Part shown: one piece after another, positions 9,801 through 16,851 of the stretch
Position numbering within the stretch: the first letter of the stretch is position 1
Layout: every line of letters starts with the position of its first letter
NCBI RefSeq assembly: GCF_002077945.1
Contig: NZ_LVYD01000051.1
Coordinates: forward strand, 124,001 to 188,000
Direction of reading: 5' to 3'
Origin: Niastella vici
GTDB taxonomy: Bacteria > Bacteroidota > Bacteroidia > Chitinophagales > Chitinophagaceae
Length of the DNA: 64,000 nucleotides
Notes under the pieces: generated by a model
Told to the model about the DNA's origin: nothing
The model's database searches: none
The model's input: the letters and a program-made list of their open reading frames with translations, nothing else
Position numbers and translations under genes: made by a program

Positions 9801-10169
9801 CCTGGTACCATATTGTTAAATCAACCTGTAATGGCCCTGAACCGCTGGCAGAAGCCTAATGATCTAGCTTCATTGCAGCAATTCACCACCGGCGCCAAAG
9901 CTGTAACCCAGGATGCCAGCGATAATTTTACACAATCTGATGGACCCATTGAAGATGCTACCTTCTGCCGGTTAAAGAATATTGAATTATCCTGGCGTTT
10001 GCCGGTGCAATGGATGAAGAATATCTCTCTTAAGAACTGCCGGGTGTATATGCAGGCGCAAAACCTGTTCACCATTACCCGGTATCAGGGAACAGATCCT
10101 GAAACGCGAAACCTATCAACTTTACCTCCGTTGCGAACAATTGTAGCCGGGGTTGAATTAAGTTTTTAA
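6900..10169 (+). CDS. SusC/RagA-family TonB-dependent outer membrane transporter with STN domain
   Basis: About 1090 aa. The ATG at 6900 is preferred over the in-frame ATG at 6867 because the signal peptide (MTRILLMLCLVACFPVYAQ) starts there. Domain order: STN signalling domain (about 20-95), carboxypeptidase-D-like regulatory beta sandwich (ITIEGRITNEAGEPLG ... LTFSFVGYEP), TonB-dependent plug (TLQGRVPGLLVIQS, PLFIIDGVPYAP, DATAIYGSRGSNGVVLITTKKG), then a 22-strand-type barrel ending in aromatic EL-SF. It imports a ligand captured by SusD. The STN domain fits regulation through FecR and an ECF sigma factor. The substrate is not predictable: no glycoside hydrolase adjoins the pair. Confidence 0.95.
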   Translation: MTRILLMLCLVACFPVYAQSQNYFTISVDDVPLRKVFKLIERSGDYYFAYRTEYLQNAHRVSVHVKEGTIHEVMKQALKGLGLNYLIVGNMITVRPDSSMPLIQQPNLLTIEGRITNEAGEPLGSVSVEESGTPSGTLSKPDGQFKIAVKPNSVLTFSFVGYEPVHKQVKVQSFIVVRLKPLVKDLDETVIIGYGKTSKRYNTGSIYKLNAVDIARQPVSDPLATLQGRVPGLLVIQSNGLPGSAYKIQLRGQSSIGILPGHLPPNDPLFIIDGVPYAPNNNPLVAVASGSALGESGRSPLSFINVGDIDHIEVLKDADATAIYGSRGSNGVVLITTKKGKPGVPTFTCDIKSGFSKITRYATMMNTAQYVQMRQEALKNDGKVADQTTAPDLIDWDTTRYTDFKKMLIGGQAATNNVQLALSGGTNRLQYYVGAGYHRETTVFPGDLKNDRLSGHVNLHYQSRDSNLNVNLSVIINRDKNRSIANDLTGVVKMAPNAPVLYDSMGKLNWTQGNLDFFNPMAFLLRTYESKTSNLLGNLDINYRIAKGLVFKTSLGYNRLHSDEISITPGSSQVPNGGTSPEGYSYFGKIIYNSWIAEPQLEYNRYWRFGKISGLVGTTMQVQTNTVTKMDASDFPSDALLRYVNEAGKLVTKEVNTEYRYGGVFGRLNSILRDKYLINLTGRIDGSSRFGPGKQVGTFWSTGLGWLFSNEPFIKYTVPFISFGKLRASYGVTGNDQIGDYKYLDKWEDINGTYLNSRGIIPVQLADSNYSWEVSRKLEAALELGLFKDRVWMSVGYFRNRTGNQLISYILPVITGFPSYAAKNSPAVVQNTGWEMQMQTKNKLNRFWQLGGTVMLTIPRNKLIAFPNLVTSSYAGTLEMGQSLSILRGLQYTGVDPVKGVFTFKDQDGNDTINYPKDYRILGNFDPRWYGSVQTNIQYKGWQLDVFWEIRKQRAYSYLYSMYVSTPPGTILLNQPVMALNRWQKPNDLASLQQFTTGAKAVTQDASDNFTQSDGPIEDATFCRLKNIELSWRLPVQWMKNISLKNCRVYMQAQNLFTITRYQGTDPETRNLSTLPPLRTIVAGVELSF

Positions 10170-10178
10170 ACAACGTTT

Positions 10179-11561
10179 ATGAAATGGTTAAATAATAGTA
10201 AATGCTTTTTTATAACCGGTATGTTGATCATACTCATTGCTACTGGTTGCAAAAAGCTGGTGCAGGTGAAGGAACCGGACGACTCATTGTCAACTAATAC
10301 AGTATTTTCAAACGACTCGCTGGCACAGGCTGCTGTAAATGGGATTTACATAAAAGTGTTGAGCGTTCCAAAATATTTTCTGAATGGCGGCATGAGTTTA
10401 TTTCCAGCCCTGTCAGCAGATGAGTTGGAACGCACTGTTTCATTGAGTAGTGAAGATCAATTCATTTCCAATTCGATCCTTTCAGGCAATCAATTGATAT
10501 ACGTTAACATCTGGAAGGCAGCATACATCTATATTTACCAATGTAATATTTGTCTGGAAGGATTGCGTAAGTCAACTGGCGTTTCAGCCGTATTAAAAAC
10601 GCGGTTAACTGGCGAAGTACAATTTGTTCGTGCTTTATGTTATTACTACCTGGTAAATCTATTTGGCGATGTACCATTGGTATTAGGCACCAATGCCGAT
10701 GTAAATGCTTTAATGGCGCGCACGCCGGCTGAGGATATATATATACAAATGGAAACAGACCTGGGGGCAGCCAGTGATGCATTGGCTGTTGACAGGCCTA
10801 ATACTAGCCCAACAAGCTATGCGGCCAAGGCCTTGCTCGCCCGGGTTTACCTGTATCAGCAAAAATGGAGCAAAGCCGAACAAATGGCAACGGCCGTTAT
10901 CGATTCCAAGCAGTTTATGTTGGAAAGCAATCTTGACACTGTGTTTAGATGCAACAGTAAAGAAACGATTTTTCAGTGGGCGCCTGTGGCCGACAAAATA
11001 AATGCCCCTGAAGGTAATATTTTTGTGCAGTCAAATGCTGGTTCGCGGCCAAATTATAAGTTGACCAATGGATTGCTGGCCGCCTTTGAAACCGGTGATC
11101 TGCGAAAACAATATTGGGTAAAAACAACGACCGGTAACCCGGTTTATAATTATCCTTACAAGTACAAAATATACCAGTCAACTTCTCCTCCTGAAGAATA
11201 TAATATTGTATTAAGGCTGGCGGAACAATACCTGATACGGGCGGAAGCTCTGGCTCACAAGGAGATGATCCCGGAAGCCGTAGATGATATAAACAAGATC
11301 CGTAGCCGCGCACAATTATCAGGCATTTCCCGATCAATAAGTAGTGAGCAATTTTTTCAGGCATTGGAACAGGAGCGGCGTATTGAATTGTTTGCAGAAT
11401 GGGGCCATCGCTGGTTTGATTTGAAACGAACCAACCGGGCCAATACAGTGCTCAAGGATTTTAAGGGAAGCAACTGGAGCTCAACCGATCAATTATATCC
11501 TATTCCGTTTTCCGAATTGCAAGCTGATCCAAACCTGGAACAAAATGGCGGTTACGATTAA
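10179..11561 (+). CDS. RagB/SusD-family nutrient-binding outer membrane lipoprotein
   Basis: 460 aa, starting 9 bases after susC. The signal peptide ends in a lipobox (LIATGC, Cys at about 23) followed by KK. Family landmarks include the N-terminal DSLSTNTVFSNDSLAQAAVNGIY region, TPR-like helices (FVRALCYYYLVNLFGDVPL), AKALLARVYLY, and the C-terminal YNIVLRLAEQYLIRAEA, QERRIELFAEWGHRWFDLKR and PIPFSELQADPNLEQN. It forms the lid of the SusCD complex at the cell surface. Its operon ends at a strong inverted repeat at 11587. Confidence 0.95.
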   Translation: MKWLNNSKCFFITGMLIILIATGCKKLVQVKEPDDSLSTNTVFSNDSLAQAAVNGIYIKVLSVPKYFLNGGMSLFPALSADELERTVSLSSEDQFISNSILSGNQLIYVNIWKAAYIYIYQCNICLEGLRKSTGVSAVLKTRLTGEVQFVRALCYYYLVNLFGDVPLVLGTNADVNALMARTPAEDIYIQMETDLGAASDALAVDRPNTSPTSYAAKALLARVYLYQQKWSKAEQMATAVIDSKQFMLESNLDTVFRCNSKETIFQWAPVADKINAPEGNIFVQSNAGSRPNYKLTNGLLAAFETGDLRKQYWVKTTTGNPVYNYPYKYKIYQSTSPPEEYNIVLRLAEQYLIRAEALAHKEMIPEAVDDINKIRSRAQLSGISRSISSEQFFQALEQERRIELFAEWGHRWFDLKRTNRANTVLKDFKGSNWSSTDQLYPIPFSELQADPNLEQNGGYD

Positions 11562-11586
11562 TGTATAATGATGAAGGAAAACAAAA

Positions 11587-11642
11587 GGCGTATCATGTTT
11601 TTGCGGGAACACATTGTGTTATACAGGTAAACATGATACGCC
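11587..11642. terminator. inverted repeat between susD and a convergent small gene
   Basis: Perfect 14-bp arms GGCGTATCATGTTT (11587-11600) and AAACATGATACGCC (11629-11642) around a 28-base loop. It sits 26 bases after the susD stop and 14 bases before the stop of the convergent small gene, so it may serve both. No long T-run follows on either strand. Confidence 0.6.
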
Positions 11643-11655
11643 GGCTGCATTGGGA

Positions 11656-11973
11656 TCAGGGGTGAGAATAAAGGATTTTGTCGGGTGTTCCTGTAATAGG
11701 AACCGGAGTGCCAGATCCGTCAAAGGTTACATTGCCAGGAGCCCAGCCCTTTTCCTGCAGGGTCTTTGGGTTTTGTGTGCTTTCATTCCAACCCGTGTTT
11801 GCCTCTTCAGTGGCAAGCGTGGCCTGGTGACTGTACACAGTGTTAGGATCAAACCAATAGTAATTGATCTGCACGGCAACTTTTTGGGTTTTGAAATGAG
11901 GTTTTACAGCAAAGGGAGTTGTCAGCATTATTACAAATGCCACCATGAACAAGGTTAATGTAGTTTGTTTCAT
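11656..11973 (-). CDS. small exported protein of unknown function (DUF6520-like)
   Basis: 105 aa from ATG 11973; a longer frame would need a TTG at 11997. It opens with a hydrophobic signal (MKQTTLTLFMVAFVIMLTTPFAV) followed by a short mature region containing VQINYYWFDPNTVYSH and a Pro/Gly-rich end. The pattern (short leader, Y-Y-W-F-D-P-N stretch, about 100 residues) resembles the small DUF6520-type exported proteins of Bacteroidota, whose function is unknown; this similarity is from memory and tentative. Convergent with susD. Confidence 0.55.
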   Translation of the reverse strand: MKQTTLTLFMVAFVIMLTTPFAVKPHFKTQKVAVQINYYWFDPNTVYSHQATLATEEANTGWNESTQNPKTLQEKGWAPGNVTFDGSGTPVPITGTPDKILYSHP

Positions 11974-12988
11974 AATGTTGCTGCTTTTATTCTTCAAAAA
12001 GCAGGAAAAACATTGAGTGTATAGAATGATGATTGTACCCGTTCATTGCAAGGCATAGGAATCCCTGTCCGGTGTTTGCACCAGACTAGTCATGAGATCG
12101 GCAGTAACGCAAATGGCGAAATTTTTAAGGGCGCGGAATCACGAATAGGTTGTGATAGGAAACAGCTTGCTTGTAAGTGGATAACGTAAAACGAGGTAAG
12201 TAAGGCTTGAAAAATTGAATTAAGCTGAAAAGGTTGGAGCGCGTATTCAATTCATGATTAAAGGTAGGAGAAAGAAAATATATTTTATAAAAATATTTCG
12301 TTATTGATTAGTTGTTGATAAAATACAAATTATAGCTAAGTGAAATGTTTAATGTTTAGTTTCTGAAACTTCATGGTCTGTTATACACTAACCAAAAACG
12401 TTAGATCATGTTTTGCGTAGATTCAACACCGTGAGATGTAAAAAGGAATTGGTAAAATATCGTTGTTTTGTTTACTGCTTTATTTCTTTGATCCTTTCTG
12501 TTTTCAATGCACAAACAATTTTGTAGTGGGTTTTGCTCGGCCCCCAACTGTTTCCACACTCATTTTGGGTGCGATTGGCGTCATATTGCCCAGGCGCTCA
12601 GTAAGAAATAGAATAATGCATAAATAGTTAACATTGCAACTATTATAAATAAATATTTTTTCCCACTGTTTAGTAAAAAGGGGGGGGATCGGTGTTTTTA
12701 TTTATAGAGTATGTATTGGGAACCCTTTAGGGGAGGCTGTTGGTGGGGGCAGGCAATAATTGACAGGAAATATGTCTCAAAACGCGGAAACCTCAACAGC
12801 TTATTTGTTCAGCAGAAATGATGGAGTTAACTAAAGCTTATTGAAAATAAATAGACTACCGATTTATCACATGGAAGAACGCACCGGCTGTTTTGCCATT
12901 GGGCCGCAGCCGGTTTTTAAGAGAACCTGTATCAACCTCCATATATCCATTAGTACCAAAAATGCCATGAAAAGAAAGAAAACTAAAT
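11974..12988. other. 1-kb gene-free, AT-rich stretch upstream of the ECF sigma gene
   Basis: I see no coding sequence here. It presumably contains promoters for the minus-strand small gene (right of 11973) and for the sigma gene. It is AT-rich around 12260-12380 and has a G9 tract near 12680. A 68-codon open frame at 12841 has no coding character. Confidence 0.45.
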
Positions 12989-13588
12989 GTGTTGCGACAT
13001 TTCAAAAACTACATGATCATGAGGAATGCAGACCAATTAACGAATGAGAAAAGTAAACGCCTAAAGCAACAGAAGATCCCGGAGTTTGAAAAAGTCTTTC
13101 ATCTGTTCAACCCAGCTCTTTGTTTTTTTGCCCGCCGGTTAGTAAATGACGGGGCCATTGCCCAGGACATTGTAACTGATGTTTTTGTAAAGCTTTGGCA
13201 AAAACAGTCTGATTTTCAGACGGTATATTCTGTAAAAGCTTTTTTGTACATCAGTACCCGCAATGCCTGCCTCAATCATAACCAGCAGGTGCAGTACCAG
13301 GCGCGTATCAGGGAAAATATCCGCCAGCAATCGAGTGAAGTTGAAACTCATGAAATGAATGAAGCTATTCATGCCGAGGTTTTACGGCAGGTAAACAAAA
13401 TTGTAAATGACCTGCCCGAAAAATGTAAAGAGGTTATGCTGTTGAGCTATACCAAAGGCCTCGATTGCCATGAGATTGCGCGCAAAATGAGTCTTTCTGT
13501 GCACACCGTCAGGAATCAGAAGAACAGGGGCGTTCATTTAATTAAAAACAGGTTCCACTTCTCAGAAGAACTGGTGCCTATTTTGTGA
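12989..13588 (+). CDS. RNA polymerase ECF-type sigma-70 factor
   Basis: Up to 199 aa; starts at 13013 or 13019 (MRNADQLTNEK) are equally possible and would better fit the family length. Region 2 is seen in FNPALCFFARRLVNDGAIAQDIVTDVFVKLWQ and region 4 in VNDLPEKCKEVMLLSYTKGLDCHEIARKMSLSVHTVRNQKNRGVHLIK, the helix-turn-helix that reads the -35 box. This is the Bacteroidota ECF type that partners FecR-type anti-sigma factors. No fecR follows it; the only one is at 5468, on the far side of susCD. It may still be the partner, in an unusual split layout. Confidence 0.88.
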   Translation: MLRHFKNYMIMRNADQLTNEKSKRLKQQKIPEFEKVFHLFNPALCFFARRLVNDGAIAQDIVTDVFVKLWQKQSDFQTVYSVKAFLYISTRNACLNHNQQVQYQARIRENIRQQSSEVETHEMNEAIHAEVLRQVNKIVNDLPEKCKEVMLLSYTKGLDCHEIARKMSLSVHTVRNQKNRGVHLIKNRFHFSEELVPIL

Positions 13589-13616
13589 TCATCACTATTT
13601 ACTGCTACAAAAAAAT

Positions 13617-13645
13617 ACCCATCATAACCGTTGGTCATGATGGGT
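13617..13645 (-). terminator. intrinsic terminator of the allantoin run (DUF6986 end)
   Basis: Perfect 9-bp arms ACCCATCAT / ATGATGGGT (13617-13625, 13637-13645). Read on the minus strand the hairpin is followed by ATTTTTTT, a classic intrinsic terminator, placed 22 bases after the DUF6986 stop. It could also act on the convergent sigma gene. Confidence 0.75.
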
Positions 13646-13666
13646 AAACATGTTTTGTTGTAATTA

Positions 13667-15097
13667 CTATTTTTTTCTTCTTCCTTCCAGGATGCGGTAA
13701 AATGACCGGCTTCGTATTTCATCGATCGTAAGCCCGGTAGCCGTGGCTTCTTCTTCAGAAATAGCGCCGCAATTCATTGCTTTTAAAAAGAAATTGAGCA
13801 GGCCCTGCCCGGTGGCGGCGTCATCGAAGATATCTTTCGTTAAAGTAGAGATGGCGGCCCGTTCAACAAATGTTTTTAACCGGAATACCGCATCTTCATA
13901 ACTGTTTAAAAAGAAATTGTACGTGGCGGCATACCTCATGGGCAGCTGCGCGGGGTTTAGGTCCCAGCCCTGGTAAAACCCATTAATGAGCGAATGCATG
14001 GTATGATGAAAACCGGTACGCCAGGCCTGGTGCACCGATTCCCGGTTCTCAGCCATTTGTTCAAAACTCAACTGATCGCCGCGATGGGGGCCAATAGGCA
14101 TAACGTTGGTGGCGCCATCAGACAAAAATATGCCGGTGCCGGCCAATGCTACTTTTGTCATATGGTGGGCAAAATCGCAAACCGGATGCGCCATTGTTTG
14201 GTATTTTGCCGTGATGCCACAAGAGGCGGTGTAATCATAAGTGCCAAAATGGGCCGCTATGCATCTTCCTTCGCTGGCTTTTATAATGCGCAACAGGGGA
14301 TTGCGGCCTTCGTCATCCATAATTATTTGTGTGGCTTCTACCATGGTTTCCATTTTCAACGAACCGGGCGCCAGCTGATGGGCTTTTTCCAACAGTTCGA
14401 ACAAGCGCACCAGTGTTACCACCTGCTCAGGAATGGTTACTTTAGGCAGCATGACTACGAAATTATCCGGTAAAACGCCATTGGTGCTTTCAAGCAGGGT
14501 TGAAAGAAAAATATCCAGTGTGCGTACACCCCGTTGCTTCAGGTCTTCTGTAAATGGTTTAATGCGGATCCCAATAAAAGGCGAAACGGTTTTGTTTTTC
14601 ATACCCATTGCCAGTTTCCGCGCTGCCTGCGCCGCAGTTGCATCTTCTTCGGCATCGGGCCGGTTGCCAAATCCATCTTCAAAATCGATCCTGAAATCTT
14701 CCACCGCCTCCTGCTGCAGCTTTTTAATGATCTTGTTATATACAGTATACGAAAGCCAGGCTGGTTCCTGCTTCCGCATGGCGGCTGACATTGCATCCAG
14801 CTTTTGGGTCAACGCCTCAATATCGTCCTGATGTTTGGGTAAATGTTCATGTCCGTTTAATTGCAATACGTTTGCGAGTACCACAAAATTAGGGGCATAG
14901 GTTTGCAGGTTTTTCAGGGCTATTTCACCCATCTTAACACAGGTATCTGCTTTAAACAGGTTGGCGCCCCCGTACACCGTATGTACCGGTTGGCGGTCGG
15001 GTTTGTCGCCCGGATAAGTTTGCTGGAATTTGAGATTGGCTTGTTGCAATTGCTCAAGCAACACCATTTTCTCTTTTTCCGGAATGGAAAATTTCAT
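13667..15097 (-). CDS. DUF6986 protein, CitE/HpcH aldolase-like enzyme of the purine-catabolic run
   Basis: 476 aa. I recognise the DUF6986 type, sometimes labelled 'aldolase' or 'phosphoenolpyruvate kinase' without proof. CitE/HpcH-fold landmarks are visible: RIDFEDGFG (acidic metal ligands), VMLPKV, KMETMVE, and HFGTYDYTASCGI. A C-terminal helical extension with GWDLNPAQLPMRYAATYNFF follows. It is the last gene of the allB-allC-UGHY-uraD-uraH run, 37 bases after uraH, and before a terminator. Because that pathway ends in glyoxylate, I infer a glyoxylate-using C-C lyase/synthase role; ureidoglycolate cleavage is a less likely alternative. The reaction is not established. Confidence 0.7.
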   Translation of the reverse strand: MKFSIPEKEKMVLLEQLQQANLKFQQTYPGDKPDRQPVHTVYGGANLFKADTCVKMGEIALKNLQTYAPNFVVLANVLQLNGHEHLPKHQDDIEALTQKLDAMSAAMRKQEPAWLSYTVYNKIIKKLQQEAVEDFRIDFEDGFGNRPDAEEDATAAQAARKLAMGMKNKTVSPFIGIRIKPFTEDLKQRGVRTLDIFLSTLLESTNGVLPDNFVVMLPKVTIPEQVVTLVRLFELLEKAHQLAPGSLKMETMVEATQIIMDDEGRNPLLRIIKASEGRCIAAHFGTYDYTASCGITAKYQTMAHPVCDFAHHMTKVALAGTGIFLSDGATNVMPIGPHRGDQLSFEQMAENRESVHQAWRTGFHHTMHSLINGFYQGWDLNPAQLPMRYAATYNFFLNSYEDAVFRLKTFVERAAISTLTKDIFDDAATGQGLLNFFLKAMNCGAISEEEATATGLTIDEIRSRSFYRILEGRRKK

Positions 15098-15134
15098 ATT
15101 GCTCCTTTATTGTAAAATAAAATTTATAAAAGAT

Positions 15135-15473
15135 TCACGATCCCCGGTAGGTGGAGTAGCCAAACGGATTTAACAACAGCGGCACATGGTAATGCGATCG
15201 ATCAGTAATGGAAAAAACAACTTCCACGAACGGATAAAAAGATGAGATCATTAACTGCTTGTAATAATCTCCCGTTTCAAATTTCAATTTGTACAATCCG
15301 GCCGGTAATACTTCCTCTTTTGGCAACCAGTCGGTAATGCGGCCATCGTGGTTGGTAATGCCCCGTACGATCTCTTTCCACTCAGTTCCCTGCTGCTGGT
15401 ATAAAACGATCTGCACACCGGCAGCCGGTTTGCCCTGGGTGGTATCTAAAATATGTGTGGTTAACTGGCTCAT
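15135..15473 (-). CDS. uraH: 5-hydroxyisourate hydrolase (transthyretin-like)
   Basis: 112 aa, the usual size. It hydrolyses 5-hydroxyisourate made by uricase to OHCU. The family's diagnostic C-terminal YRGS is present at 109-112, with the expected catalytic residues H7 (TTHILD), R45 (NHDGR) and H96 (SHYHVP). No signal peptide, so cytoplasmic. It lies 13 bases downstream of uraD, the next enzyme in the pathway. Confidence 0.96.
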   Translation of the reverse strand: MSQLTTHILDTTQGKPAAGVQIVLYQQQGTEWKEIVRGITNHDGRITDWLPKEEVLPAGLYKLKFETGDYYKQLMISSFYPFVEVVFSITDRSHYHVPLLLNPFGYSTYRGS

Positions 15474-15486
15474 AATGGTGGGGGCT

Positions 15487-15999
15487 TTAAGATTCTATGC
15501 CAAATAGTTTTTCCAGCCTCAGTTTGGTGATCTTGAGTTGTTCTTCCATGGCCACCCCGATCTCCACTTCGGGATTATTATATAACCGTTGGTTTAATAG
15601 CTGCAGCATTTCATCGGCTGTTTTGCCAGTGGCGCAAACGATAAAAATATAGCCGAACCGTTCTTCATATACCTCATTTCCTTCGGCCAGTTGCTGCAGG
15701 GTTTGTTCCGATGCCTGCCTTACCGACGACTGTTCACCTTCTGCCCATTGCGCGGTATCGGCAAATTTATCCCTGAGCGAATCAATATCACCGATCCTGG
15801 GGTGGTGCGAAAATGCTTCGCGCCAGTCGGCCTCATGACAGGCATACCATTGTTCTTCGGCTATTTCCAATAGGTCGACCAGGTCTTCAGCCGGCGGGGC
15901 GGCAATCATATTGTTCACCCAGGTGCTGCTGCCACAACATTGCTGTAGCAATGCTTTCTTTTTTTCCGGATCGAGGTGATCAAATTCGGCGATGGTCAT
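15487..15999 (-). CDS. uraD: 2-oxo-4-hydroxy-4-carboxy-5-ureidoimidazoline (OHCU) decarboxylase
   Basis: 170 aa from ATG 15999 (MTIAEFDHLD). The frame stays open upstream to 16047, but those 16 residues are encoded by a heptad repeat and are not family-like. It decarboxylates OHCU to (S)-allantoin. The catalytic motif HHPRIGD (65-71, with H66) and E89-Q90 (GEQSSV) match the family, as does the FGYIFIVCATGKTADEML block. It sits between ureidoglycine aminohydrolase and uraH; the 93-bp upstream spacer is the largest inside this run. Confidence 0.95.
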   Translation of the reverse strand: MTIAEFDHLDPEKKKALLQQCCGSSTWVNNMIAAPPAEDLVDLLEIAEEQWYACHEADWREAFSHHPRIGDIDSLRDKFADTAQWAEGEQSSVRQASEQTLQQLAEGNEVYEERFGYIFIVCATGKTADEMLQLLNQRLYNNPEVEIGVAMEEQLKITKLRLEKLFGIES

Positions 16000-16010
16000 A
16001 GTCGTTGATT
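16000..16010 (-). promoter_or_regulatory. conserved leader abutting the uraD start codon
   Basis: On the minus strand AATCAACGACT directly precedes the uraD ATG. The same 11-mer, with C for the last T, directly precedes the ureB ATG (25801-25811). It is not a Shine-Dalgarno sequence. It could be a translation-enhancing leader or shared ancestry; two copies only. Confidence 0.35.
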
Positions 16011-16015
16011 TTCGT

Positions 16016-16043
16016 GAATGGTGAATGGTCAATGGTGAATGAC
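16016..16043. repeat. heptad repeat, GAATGGT family, 4 units
   Basis: Units GAATGGT, GAATGGT, CAATGGT, GAATGAC in exact 7-base register, in the spacer before uraD. The same family is present in eight units at 33025-33080, after mmsA in the pyrimidine run. Confidence 0.8.
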
Positions 16044-16092
16044 TCACTCAAATTTATGATTTCCGTTCTGGCGCATTACTCAAAATGGCACA

Positions 16093-16851
16093 CTACACCA
16101 GCGTGGGAAACCTGTTCACATTCTTATAGTAAATATACACCGCCGGCTCTTTGCCCATGGCGGTGAACCATTGCTGGCAATAGGGCGCCATCCAGATTGC
16201 ATCTCCCTTTTTAATCGGGTACCATTGATGATCGAGCATATATACGCCCTGACCTTGCAAATACAGCAAACCATGTTCCATGATGTGCGTCTCTACAAAG
16301 GGCAAATGCCCGCCCGGGTCATAGGTGAAAATATTCACGGCCATATCGAAAGATAAATTATCTGGCAGCAATACCTGCAAGCGCAAAGCCGGATCATTTA
16401 AGTAAGTTGGGGCTGGAACGGTAGCCGCATCGCCAAACAATGTCAATGGTACGGGGGCTTCCTGCAGGGGCTCATACTCTTTGTGAAAGGTAAGTATTTT
16501 GGTGCCAGGTGTTACTTCATCAAACACGTATTCTTTATGAATGGGAACATATACAAACTGGCCGCCGGTCATTACTTTCGACTCGCCGCTAACGGTTGCC
16601 TTGCATTTACCTTCTATAACATAAAAGAATATTTGTGATTGCCGGGTACTTCCGGTAAGAGATCCCTCTTTTTGCAAGGTGATCAGGGTTTGACACAACC
16701 GTGCTCCCATTTGTTCATTGATGATCACGTTGACTGTGCAGTTCGCCCAACCCGGCACATTGCTGTTGACATAGCCATCCGCACTAATAACCGCATGATT
16801 GCTTTTTACGACCGATCTTGTTAACGCTGAAATTTCCATATTAACCGGCAT
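16093..16851 (-). CDS. (S)-ureidoglycine aminohydrolase, bicupin
   Basis: 252 aa. It converts (S)-ureidoglycine to (S)-ureidoglycolate with ammonia release, the step after allantoate amidohydrolase. Two cupin domains are visible (about 40-125 and 170-245). The second holds the Mn site: E187, H189, H193 in ETHIMEH and Q227 in YCQQWF, the same spacing as characterised plant and E. coli enzymes (E-x-H-x3-H then Q 34 residues on). In E. coli the gene is called allE/ylbA. Its start overlaps the allC stop by 11 bases, indicating tight co-translation. Confidence 0.93.
   Translation of the reverse strand: MPVNMEISALTRSVVKSNHAVISADGYVNSNVPGWANCTVNVIINEQMGARLCQTLITLQKEGSLTGSTRQSQIFFYVIEGKCKATVSGESKVMTGGQFVYVPIHKEYVFDEVTPGTKILTFHKEYEPLQEAPVPLTLFGDAATVPAPTYLNDPALRLQVLLPDNLSFDMAVNIFTYDPGGHLPFVETHIMEHGLLYLQGQGVYMLDHQWYPIKKGDAIWMAPYCQQWFTAMGKEPAVYIYYKNVNRFPTLV

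Noticed and set aside
12841-13047. 68-codon frame before the ECF sigma gene
   Set aside because: Overlaps the sigma gene start in another frame and lacks coding character.
16000-16047. N-terminal extension of uraD
   Set aside because: Translates the heptad repeat (HSPLTIHHS); family homology starts at MTIAEF, ATG 15999.
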